64,000 bases of DNA from Chamaelirium japonicum. Taxonomy: Eukaryota > Streptophyta > Magnoliopsida > Liliales > Melanthiaceae. The notes under the pieces are model-generated. The model saw nothing but the letters and a program-made list of their open reading frames with translations. It ran no database searches and had not been told where the DNA came from. The DNA is taken from NCBI GenBank assembly GCA_947650365.1, contig CANTAL010000027.1:496001-560000 (forward strand), in the 5' to 3' direction. The position numbers were made by a program, and so were the translations under genes. Shown here piece after piece: positions 53,964 through 64,000 of this stretch. Position 1 is the stretch's first letter, and each line of letters begins with the position of its first letter.

Positions 53964-54389
53964 GTGCGAATGAATTAGAATGGATCATATGAATGAATCG
54001 TGCGAATAAATTAGAATGGATTGTGCGAATGAATTAGAATGAATCGTATGAATGAATCGTGCAAATGAATTAGAATGGATCGTACGAATGAATTAGAATG
54101 GATCGTACAAATGAATTAGAATGGATTCATTCCCATGGATACATTCGTGGAAATGAATTAGAGTGGTTCGTATGAATGAATTAGATTTGATCGTATGAAT
54201 GAATTAGAATGGATCGTACGTATGAATTAGAATGGATACATTCGTGCGAATGAATTAGAATGGATCATACGAAGGAATTAGGGTGGATCGTACGAATGAA
54301 TTAGAATGGATATATTCGTGCGAATGAATTAGAATGGATCGTATGAATGAATTAGAATGGATCGTGTGAATGAATTAGAATAGAATGGA
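53964..54389 (-). repeat. Reverse satellite block 46
   Basis: Copy of block 38 with the same GGATTCATTCCCATGG scrap. GGATCC 54387-54392. Confidence 0.92.
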
Positions 54390-55577
54390 TCCATTCTCAT
54401 TCATTCGTACGATCCATTCTAATTCATTCGTATGATCCATTCTAATTCATTCATACGATCCATTCTAATTCATTCGCACGATCTATTCTAATTCATTCAT
54501 ACGATCCATTCTAATTCATTAGCACGATCCATTCTAATTCATTCGTACGATCCATTCTATTTTAATCGTATGATCCATTCTTACTCATTCTTACGATCCA
54601 TTCAAATTCATTCGCACGAATGTATCCATTCTAATTCATTCATATGATCCATTGAAATTCATTCACACGATCCATTCTAATTCATACATACGATCCATTC
54701 TAATTCATTCATACAATCCATTCTAATTCTTTCGCACGAATGTATCCATTCTAATTCATTCGTACGATCCATTCTAATTCATTCGAACGATCCATTCTAA
54801 TTCATTCATACGATCCATTCTAATTCATTCGTACGATCCGTTCTAATTCATTCGCACAAACCATTCCAATTCCTTCGTACGATCCATTCTAATTCCGTCG
54901 TACGATCCATTCTAATTCCGTCGTACGATCTATTCTAATTCCTACGATCCATTCTAATTCATTCATACGATCCATTCCAATTCATTCGCTCTAATTCCTT
55001 CGTACGATCCATTCTAATTCTTTTGTACGATCCATTCTAATTCCTTCGTACGATCCATTCTATTTCATTCGTATGATCCATTCTAATTCTTTCATACGAT
55101 CCATTCTAATTCATTCCCATGAATGTAACCATTCTAATTCATACATACGATCCATTCTAATTCATTCATACAATCCAATCTAATTCATTCATACGATCCA
55201 TTCTAATTCATTCGCACGAATATATCCATTCTAATTCATTCATATGATCCATTCTAATTCATTCGCACAATCTATTCTAATTCATTCGTACGATCCATTC
55301 TAATTCATTCGCACGATCCATTATAATTCATTCGTACGATCCATTCTAATTCATTCATACAATCCATTCTAACTCATTCTTATTCATTCGCACGATCTAT
55401 TCTTATTCATTCGTACGATCCATTCAAGCAAATTCATTCGCACGATCCAATCTAATTCATTCTCACAATCCATTCTAATTCATTCGCACGAATGTAACCT
55501 CATTCGCACGATCTATTCTAATTCATTTGCACGATCCATTCTAATTCATTCATACAATCCATTCTAATTCATTCGCA
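54390..55577 (+). repeat. Forward satellite block 47
   Basis: Copy of block 39. The CATTCGCTCTAATTCC and CCTCATTCG shortened units are kept. It ends CGCACGAATGAATTAG, one base closer to the dyad than copy 1. Confidence 0.92.
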
Positions 55578-56086
55578 CGAATGAATTAGAATGGATCGTA
55601 CGAATGAAATAGAATGGATCGTACGAATGAATTAGAATGGATACATTCGTGCGAATGAATTAGAATGGATCGTATGAATGAATTAGAATGGATCGTATGA
55701 ATGAATTAGAATGGATTGTACGAATGAATTAGAATAGATCGTATGAATGAATTAGAATTGATCGCATGAATGAATTAGAATGGACCGTGCGAATGAATAA
55801 GAATGGATCGTACGAATGATGCGAATGAATAAGAATGGATCGTACGAATGAATTAGAATGGATACATTCGTGCGAATGAATTAGAATGGATCGTACGAAT
55901 AAGTAAGAATGGATCGTATGAATAAAATAGAATGGATCGTACGAATGAATTAGAATTGATCGTGCCAATGAATTAGAATGGATCGTACGAATGAATTAGA
56001 ATAGATTGTGCGAATGTATTAGAATGGATCGTACGAATGAATTAGAATGGATCGTGCGAATGAATAAGAATGGATCGCACGATTGA
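55578..56086 (-). repeat. Reverse satellite block 48
   Basis: Copy of block 40. The 79-codon minus-strand open frame at 55729-55968 is repeat-derived and is broken in copy 1. Confidence 0.92.
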
Positions 56087-56467
56087 ATACATTCTAATTC
56101 ATTAGCACGATCCATTCTAATTCATTCGTACGATCCATTCTATTTCATTCGTACGATCCATTCTTACTCATTCGTACGATCGATTCTAATTCATTCGCAC
56201 GAATGTATCCATTCTAATTCATTCGTACGATCCATTCTAATTCCTTCGTACGATCCATTCTATTTCTTTCATACGATCCATTCTAATTCATTCAGATAAT
56301 CCATTCTAATTCTTTTGCACAAATGTATCCATTCTAATTCATTCGTACGATCCACCCTAATTCCTTCGTATGATCCATTCTAATTCATTCGCACAAATGT
56401 ATCCATTCTAATTCATTCGTATGATCCATTCGAATTCATTCATATGATCTATTCTAATTCATTCGCA
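56087..56467 (+). repeat. Forward satellite block 49
   Basis: Copy of block 41, bounded by GATTGAATACATTC and CGCACGAAGGAATTAAATTGG. Confidence 0.92.
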
Positions 56468-57348
56468 CGAAGGAATTAAATTGGATCGTACGAATAAATG
56501 AATTAGAATGGATCATACGTACGAATGTATTAGAATGGATACATTCGTGCGAAAGAATTAGAATGGATTGCATGAATGAATTAGAATGGATCGTATGAAT
56601 GAAATAGAATGGATCGTACGAATGACTTAGAATGGATCGTACGAATGAATTAGAATGGATACATTCGTGTGAATGAATTAGAATGGATCGTACGAATGAG
56701 TAAGAATGGATCGTACGAATGAAATAGAATGGATTGTACGAATGAATTAGAATGGATAATGCTAGTGAATTAGAATGGATCGTACGAATGAATTAGAATA
56801 GATTGTGCGAATGAATTAGAATGGATCGTACGAATGAATTAGAATGGATCGTATGAATGAATTAGAATGGATCGTGCAAATGAATTAGAATGGATCGTAC
56901 GAATGAATTAGAATGGATACATTCGTGCGAATGAAGTAGAATGGATTGTATGAATGAATTAGAATGGATCGTATGAATGAATTAGAATGTATCGTGCGAA
57001 TGAATTAGAATGGATTGTACGAATGAATTAGAATGGATCGTGCGAATGAATTAGAATGGATCGTACGAATGAATTAGAATGGATACATCCGTGCGATTAA
57101 ATTAGAATGGATCGTACGAATGCGTAAGAATGGATCGTACGAATGAAATAGAACGGATCGTACGAATGAATTAGAATGGATCGTGCTCATAAATTAGAAT
57201 GGATCGTACGAATGAATTAGAATGGATTGTACGAATGAATTAGAATGGATCGTATGAATGAATTAGAATGGATCGTGCGAATGAATTAGAATGGATCGTA
57301 CAAATAAGTAAGAATGGATCGTACGAATGAAATAGAATAGATCATACG
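56468..57348 (-). repeat. Reverse satellite block 50
   Basis: Copy of block 42, about two units shorter because it has the CCGTAAG/GCGTAAG pair once. Ends ATCATACGTACGATCC. Confidence 0.92.
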
Positions 57349-58080
57349 TACGATCCATTCTAATTCATTCATATGATCCATTCTAATTCATTCGCACGAT
57401 TGAATCCATTCTAATTCATTCGTACGATCCATTCTAATTCATTCGCACAATCTATTCTAATTCATTCGTACGATCCATTCTAATTCTTTCGCACGATCAA
57501 ATCTAATTCATTCGCACGATCCATTCTAATTCATCATTCGCACAATCTATTCTAATTCATTCGTATGATCCATTCTAATACATTAGCATGATCCATTCTA
57601 ATTCATTCGTACGACCCATTCTATTTCATACATATGATCCATTCTTACTCATTCGTAAGATCCATTCTAATTCATTCGCACGAATATATCCATTCTAATT
57701 CATTCATACGATCCATTCTAATTCATTCGCACGAATATATCCATTCTAATTCATTCGTACGATCCATTCTAATTCATTCGCACAATCTATTCTAATTTAT
57801 TCGTACGATCCATTCTAATTTATTCGCACGATCCATTCTAATTCATTTGCACGATCCATTCTAATTCATTCATACAATCCATTCTAATTCTTTCGCACAA
57901 ATGTATCCATTCTAATTCATTCGTACGATCCATTCTAATTCATTCGCACAATCTATTCAAATTCATTTGTGCGATCCATTTGAATTTATTCATACGATCC
58001 ATTCTAATTCATTCGTATGATCTATTCTAATTCCTTCGTATGATTCATTAAAATTCATTCCCATGAATGTATCCATTCTA
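57349..58080 (+). repeat. Forward satellite block 51
   Basis: Copy of block 43, ending at the CTATAG palindrome 58071-58090. Confidence 0.92.
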
Positions 58081-58090
58081 TAGAATGGAT
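58071..58090. repeat. CTATAG palindromic strand switch, copy
   Basis: Duplicate of 52746-52765, still a perfect 20-bp palindrome in both copies. Confidence 0.95.
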
Positions 58091-58565
58091 CATACGAATG
58101 AATTAGAATGGATCGTATGAATGAATTTGAATGGATCGTGCGAATGAATTAGAATGGATCGTAAGACTTAATTAGAATGGATACATTTGTGCGAAAGAAT
58201 TAGAATGGATCGTACGAATGGGTAAGAATGGATTGTACGAATGAAATAGCGTACGAATTAATTAGAATGGATCATGCTAATGAATTAGAATAGATCGTAC
58301 GAATAAATTAGAATATATTGTGCGAATGATGAATTAGAATAGATCGTGCGAATGAATTAGATTGGATCGTGCGAATGAATTAGAATGGATCGTGCGAATG
58401 AATTAGAATGGATCGTACGAATAAATTAGAATGGATACATTTGTGCGAATGAATTAGAATGGATCGTATGAATGAATTAGATTGGATCGTATGAATGAAT
58501 TAGAATGGATCGTATGAATGAATTAGAATGGATCGTACGAATGAATTAGAATAAATTAGAATGGA
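58081..58565 (-). repeat. Reverse satellite block 52
   Basis: Copy of block 44. One unit is altered near 58245-58262 (GAAATAGCGTACGAATTAATT) by loss of part of a unit. Ends at GGATCC 58563-58568. Confidence 0.92.
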
Positions 58566-61500
58566 TCCATACTAATTCCTTCGTACGATCCATTCTAATT
58601 CATTGCCTTGAATGTATCCATTCTAACTCATACGTATGATCCATTCTAATTCATTCATAACGTATGATCCATTCTAATTCCTTCGTACGATCCATTCTAT
58701 TTCATTCGTATGATCCATTCTAATTCCTTCGTACGATCCATTCTAATTCATTCTCATGAATCTATCCATTCTAATTCAATTCATACGTACGATCCATTCT
58801 AATTCATTCATACGATCCAATCTAATTCATTCATACGATACATTCTAATTCATTCGAACGAATGTATCCATTCTAATTCATTCGTACGATCTATTCTAAT
58901 TCATTCGCACAATCTATTCTAATTCATTCGTACGATACATTCTAATTCATTAGCACGATCCATTCTAATTCATTCGTACGATCCATTCTATTTCATTCAT
59001 ACGATCCATTATTACTCATTCGTACGATCCATTCTAATTCATTCATACGATCCATTCTAATTCATTAGCACGATCAATTTTAATTCATTCGTACGATCCA
59101 TTCTATTTCATTCGTACGATCCATTCTTACTCATTCATACGATCCATTCTATTTTATTCACACGAATGTATCCATTCTAATTCATTCGTACGATCTATTC
59201 TAATTTATTCGCATGATCCATTCTAATTCATTCATACAATCCATTCTAATTCATTCATACAATCCATTCTAATTCTTTAGCACGAATGTATCCATTCTAA
59301 TTCATTCGTATGATCCATTCTAATTCATTCACATGATCCATTCAAATCCATTCATACGATCCATTCTAATTCATTCGTATGATCCATTCTAATTCATTCG
59401 CACAATCCATTCTAATTCCTTCGTACGATCTATTCAAATTTCTTCGTACGATCCGTTCTATTTCATTCGTATGATCCATTCTAATTCCTTCGTATGATCC
59501 ATTTTAATTCATTCCCATGAATGTATCTATTCTAATTCATACGTACGATCCATTCTAATTCATTCATACGATCCAATCTAATTCATTCATACGATCCATT
59601 CTAATTTATTCGTACAATCCATTCTAATTCATTCGCACAATTTATTCTAATTCATTCGTACGATCCATTCTAATTCATTAGCATGATCCATTCTAATTCA
59701 TTCGTACGATCCATTCAAATTCATTCGTACGATCCATTCTATTTCGTTAGCACGATCCATTCTAATTCATTCGTACGATCCATTCTAATTCATTAGCACG
59801 ATCCATTCTAATTCATTCGCACGAATGTATCCATTCTCATTCATTCGAACGATCCATTCTAATTCATTCGCACGATCCATTCTAATTCATCCATACGATC
59901 CATTCTAATTCATTCATATAATCCATTCTAATTCTTTCGCATGAATGTATCCATTCTAATTCATTCGTACAATCTATGCTAATTCCTTCGTATGATCCAT
60001 TATAATTCATTCGCACGAATATATCCATTCTAATTCATTCATACGATCTATTTTAATTCATTCATAAGATCCATTCTAATTCATTCGTACGATCAATTCT
60101 AATTCATTCGCACGAATGTATCCATTCTAATTCATTCGCACGATCCATTCTAATTCATTCGCACAATCTATTCTAATTCATTCGTACGATCCATTCTAAT
60201 TCATTAGCACGATCCATTCTAATTCATTCGTACGATCCATTCTATGTCATTCATACGATCCATTCTTACTCATTAGCACAATCCATTCTAATTCATTCGC
60301 ACGATCTATTCTAATTCATTCATACGATCCATTCTAAATAATTTATACAATCCATTCTAATTCTTTCGCACGAATGTATCCATTCAAATTCATTCGTACG
60401 ATCCACCCTAATTCCTTCGTATGATCCATTCTAATTCATTCGCACGAATGTATCCATTCTAATTCATTCGTATGATCCATTCGAATTCATTCATACGATT
60501 TATTCTAATTCATTCATACGATCCATTCTATTTCATTCGCACGAATGTATCCATTCTAATTCATTCGTACGATCCATTCTAATTCATTCGCACGATCCAA
60601 TATAATTTACTCGCACGATCCATTATATTTCATTCGTACGATCTAGTCTATTTTATTCGTACGATCCATTCTTACTCATTCGTACGATCCATTCTAATTC
60701 ATTCGCACAAATGTATCCTCATTCGCACGATCCATTCTAATTCATTTGCATGATCCAATCTAATCCATTCATACAATCCATTCTAATTCTTTCGCATGAG
60801 TGTATCCATTCTAATTCATTCATACGATCCACCCTAAATCCTTCGTATGATCCATTCTAATTCATTCGCACGAATGTATCTATTCTAATTCATTCTTACG
60901 ATCCATTTGAATTCATTCATACGATCCATTCTAATTCATTCATACGATCCATTCTAATTTATTTGCACGAATGTATCCATTCTAATTCATTCATACAATC
61001 CATTCTTATTTATTCGCACAATCTATTCTAATTCATTCGTACGATCCATTCTAATTCATTCGCACGATCCATTATAATTCATTTACATGATCCATTGTAA
61101 TTCATTCATACAATCCATTCTAATTCTTTTGGACGAATGTATGCATTCTAATTCATTCGTACAATCCATTATATTTCCTTCGTACGATCCATTCTAATTC
61201 CTTCGTACGATCCAGTCTATTTCATTCGTATGATCCATTCTAATTCCTTCGTACGATCCATTCTAATTCATTCCTATGAATGTATCCATTCTAATTCATA
61301 CGTACGATCCATTCTAATTCATTCATATAATCCAATCTAATTCATTCATATGATCCATTCTAATTCATTCGCACGAATGTATCCATTCTAATTCATTCAT
61401 ACGATCCATTCTAATTCATTCACACAATCTATTCTAATTCATTTGTACGATCTATTCTAATTCATTATCACGATCCATTCTAATTCATTCGTACGATATC

Positions 61501-62215
61501 CATTCTATTTCATTCATACGATCCATTCTTACTCATTCGTACGATCCATTCTAATTCATTCGCATGAATGTATCCATTCTAATTCATTCATACGATCCAT
61601 TCTAATTCATTCGCACGATCCAATCTAATTCATTTGCACGATCCATTCTAATTCATTTATACGATCCATTCTAATTCATTCGCACGAATGTATCCATTCT
61701 AATTCATTCTAATTTCTTCGTACGATCCATTCATACGATCCATTCTAATTCATTCGTATGATCTATTCTAATTTATTCGCACGATCCATTCTAATTCATT
61801 CATACGATCCATTCTAATTCATTCATACAATCCATTCTAATTCTTTCGCACAAATGTATCCATTCTAATTCATTCGTACGATCCACCCTAATTCCTTCGT
61901 ATTATCCATATTAATTCATTCGTACGATCCATTCTAATTCATTCGCACGATCCTTTCTAATTCATTCATTCGATCCATTCTAATTCATTCGTACGATCCA
62001 TTCTAATTCATTCGCACAATCTATTCTAATTCATTCGTACAATCCATTCTAATTCTTTAGCACGATCCATTCTAATTCATTAGTACGATCCATTCTATTT
62101 CATTCATACGATCCATTCTTACTCATTCGTACGATCCATTCTAATTCATTAGCATGGTCCACTCTAATTCATTAGAACGATCCATTCTATTTTATTCGTA
62201 TGATCCATTCTTACT
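58566..62215 (+). repeat. Forward satellite block 53 (~3.65 kb)
   Basis: The first ~390 bp belong to the 5.3-kb duplication; the rest is unpaired. Includes a CAATTCATACG two-step unit (58778) and GATATCC insertion (61497). Ends TTACTCAATGAATTAG. Confidence 0.94.
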
Positions 62216-62454
62216 CAATGAATTAGAATGGATCGTGCGAATGAATTAGAATGGATCGTACAAATGAGTAAGAATGGATCATACGAATGAAATAGAATCG
62301 ATCGTACGAATGGATTAGAATGATTCGTGCTAATGAATTAGAATGGATCGTATGAATGAATTAGAATAGATTGTGCGAATGAATTAGAATGTATTGTACG
62401 AATGAATTAGAATTGATACATTCGTGCGAAGGAATTAGAATGGATCGTACGAAG
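62216..62454 (-). repeat. Short reverse satellite block 54
   Basis: About ten units. Returns to forward at GTACGAAGGCGTATGATCC. Confidence 0.9.
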
Positions 62455-63365
62455 GCGTATGATCCATTCTAATTCATTCGCACGAATGTATCCATTCAAA
62501 TTCACTCATACGATCCATTCGAATTCATTCATACGATCCATTCTAATTCATTCATACGATCCATTCTAATTCATTCGCACGAATTTATCCATTCTAATTT
62601 ATTCGTACGATCCATTCCGATCCAATCTAATTCATTCATACGATCCATTCTAATTCATTCGTAGGATCCATTCTTACTCATTCGTACGATCCATTCTAAT
62701 TCATTCGCACGAATGTATCCATTCTAATTCATTCGTACTATCCATTCTAATTCATTCGCATGATCCATTCTATCTCATTCATACGATCCATTCTAATTCA
62801 TTCGTACGATCCATTCTAATTCATTCACACGATCCATTCTAATTTATTCATACGATCCATTCTAATTCATTCATACAATCCATTCTAATTCTTTCGCACG
62901 AATGTATACATTCTAATTCATTCGTACGATCCATTCTAATTCCTTCGTACGATCCATTCGAATTCATTCAAACGATCCATTCTAATTCATTCATATGATC
63001 CATTCTAATTCATTCACACAAATATATCCATTCTAATTCATTCATACGATCCATTCTAATTCATTCGCATGATCTAATCTAATTCATTCGCACGATCCAT
63101 TCAAATTCATCATTCGCTTAATCTATTCTAATTCATTCGTACGATCCATTCTAATTCATTAGCACGATCCATTCTAAATCATTCGTACGATCCATTCTAT
63201 TTCATTCGTACGATCCATTCTTACTCATTCGTACGATCCATTCTAATTCACTCGCAAGAATGTATCCATTCTAATTCATTCGGCCAATCCATTCTAATTC
63301 ATTCGCACGATCCATTCAAATTGATTCATACGATCCATTCTAATTCATTCGTACGAACAATTCTA
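62455..63365 (+). repeat. Forward satellite block 55
   Basis: Has the CCATTCCGATCC joint (near 62614) also seen at 43516, 48576 and 53881. Ends at the CTATAG switch. Confidence 0.92.
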
Positions 63366-63371
63366 TAGAAT
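63360..63371. repeat. CTATAG strand switch, decayed copy
   Basis: ATTCTATAGAAT is palindromic, but the left side reads GAACAATTCTATAG, so the outer symmetry is lost. The right flank ACATTCATGGGAATG matches 5811 and 8996. Confidence 0.9.
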
Positions 63372-64000
63372 GGATACATTCATGGGAATGAATTAGAATG
63401 GATCGTACGAAGGAATTAGGATGGATCATACGAATGAAATAGAATGGATCGTACGAAGGAATTAGAATGGATCGTACGAAGGAATTAGAATGGATCGTAA
63501 GAAGGAATTAGAGTGGATCGTACGAATGAATTAGAATGGATACATTCGTGCAAAAGAATTAGAATGGATTGTATGAATGAATTAGAATGGATCGTGCAAA
63601 TGAATTAGAATGGATCGTGCGAATTAATTAGAATGGATCGTACGAATGAATTAGAATAGATTGTGCGAATGAATTAGAATGGATCGTACGAATGAATTAG
63701 AATGGATACATTCGTGCGAATGAATTAGAATGGATCGTATAAATGAATTAGAATGGATCGTATGAATGAATTCGAATTGATCATACGAATGAATTAGAAT
63801 GGATACATTCGTGCGAATGAATTAAAATGGATCATACGAAGAAATTAGGGTGGATCGTACGAATGAATTAGAATGGATCTTACGAATGAATTAGAATGGA
63901 CACATTCGTGCGAATGAAATAGAATGGATCATATGAATGAATTAGATTGGATAGTATGAATGAGTTAGAATGGATCGTACGTATGAATTAGAATGGATAC
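63366..64000 (-). repeat. Reverse satellite block 56, runs off the window
   Basis: Opens with the ACATTCATGGGAATG and GAAGGAATTAG series of blocks 6 and 8, and is still reverse satellite at the last base. Confidence 0.93.

Larger units (their letters stand above)
53610..58955. repeat. 5.3-kb tandem duplication, copy 2
   Basis: Starts at the ATTAGCAC unit followed by ATTCACACGATCC. Homology with copy 1 runs to about 58955, where the same ATTAGCAC unit is followed instead by ATTCGTACG. Compared with copy 1 it has an extra unit near 54425 and lacks the 46-bp repeat at 51757. Confidence 0.92.
1..64000. repeat. 23/28-bp satellite array, whole window
   Basis: The basic unit is a 17-bp core, CCATTCTAATTCATTCG, plus a 6-bp linker YACGAT (23 bp; successive GATCC motifs at 6 and 29 show the period). 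A 28-bp form replaces the linker with CACGAATGTAT. Apart from the island at 2875-3050 every stretch reads as one of these units on one strand or the other. Frequent unit variants are TATTTC or TTACTC in the core, ATTAGCAC and CCTTCG at its end, CCAATC at its start, and CACCCTAATTCC. Consensus GC is 8 of 23. No gene, tRNA, rRNA, promoter or terminator is visible. The array runs off both window ends. Confidence 0.98.

Noticed and set aside
15325-55968. Open reading frames of 61-93 codons (15325-15528, 23415-23651, 24975-25172, 28862-29050, 29596-29877, 41973-42237, 55729-55968) giving peptides like SNSFVRSILIHSYDPF
   Set aside because: Three 23-bp units encode 23 residues and normally include a stop (TTC TAA in forward reading). 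The frames exist only where variants such as TATTTC or TTACTC remove that stop. They have no start context, no codon structure beyond the satellite, and the same frame is broken in duplicated copies.
4065-58568. GGATCC as an exclusive marker of strand switches
   Set aside because: A few ordinary units also gained it by mutation, for example near 4884, 13313, 23856, 30338 and 62653, so it is enriched at switches but not diagnostic.
1-64000. CRISPR array
   Set aside because: There is no alternation of constant repeat and unique spacer. The 17-bp core and 6- or 11-bp linkers are both repeated, and units flip strand.
1-64000. Identity with the ATTCC-pentamer satellites II/III of primates
   Set aside because: The core does contain ATTCT, AATTC and ATTCG steps, and the long unit adds 5 bp, but the 23-bp period with a TACGAT linker is different. 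A shared pentamer origin cannot be shown without a search.

Overview
The window is a single, uninterrupted block of satellite DNA with no recognisable gene. A short unit of 23 bp repeats from the first base to the last. Its core reads CCATTCTAATTCATTCG, followed by a 6-bp linker YACGAT. A second unit length, 28 bp, is scattered through the array; it has the same core but an 11-bp linker, CACGAATGTAT, i.e. one extra 5-bp step. Units differ from each other by scattered substitutions. By eye many of these fall on the two CpGs of the linker (CG to CA or TG), as expected of old methylated DNA. Tens of kilobases of diverged tandem repeat, with no ribosome-binding sites, operons or real reading frames, point to eukaryotic heterochromatin (pericentromeric, subtelomeric or another satellite block). 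The species cannot be named from the sequence, and I do not recognise this satellite as a described family.

The notable feature is the architecture. The unit does not keep one orientation. Calling CCATTCTAATTCATTCG on the plus strand 'forward', I trace 28 forward and 28 reverse blocks, from about 90 bp to about 5.1 kb long, joined by about 55 strand switches, plus several one- or two-unit micro-inversions. Many reverse-to-forward switches sit on GGATCC, which is the unit's own GATC dyad joined back to back. Many forward-to-reverse switches sit on the unit's GTAC dyad or on a CTATAG centre. Most of the same junctions recur as homologous copies up to 57 kb apart, so the junctions have been copied as modules.

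Layout. 1-2874: forward array with a 429-bp higher-order repeat. 2844-3081: the only real non-satellite DNA, an imperfect inverted repeat with a nested GTGCAC-centred palindrome, at the first strand switch. 3.05-14.1 kb: mostly reverse, including an old ~3.0-3.4-kb duplication (5.2-8.2 and 8.2-11.6 kb). 14.1-20.7 kb: mostly forward, including a ~2.5-2.8-kb duplication. 20.7-23.2 kb: mixed. 23.2-33.0 kb: three related forward+reverse cassettes. 33.0-41.1 kb: a ~4.2-kb duplication, the second copy partial. 41.1-45.3 kb: short alternating blocks with a ~0.62-kb local duplication. 45.3-48.7 kb: long forward array. 48.3-59.0 kb: a well-preserved tandem duplication of a 5.3-kb segment that itself holds ten strand switches. 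59.0-64.0 kb: forward array ending in alternating blocks. Both window edges lie inside satellite, so the array is longer than 64 kb.

Nothing here encodes a protein. The longest open frames (60-93 codons) are satellite read through where substitutions remove the unit's regular stop codon. If a hidden system exists here, it is structural: a satellite with dyads built into its unit, repeatedly inverted and copied in segments, and able to form long hairpins or double-stranded transcripts. Block edges were placed by reading and are good to about half a unit (roughly 10 bp) except where a palindrome fixes them. Counts and identities were not computed.
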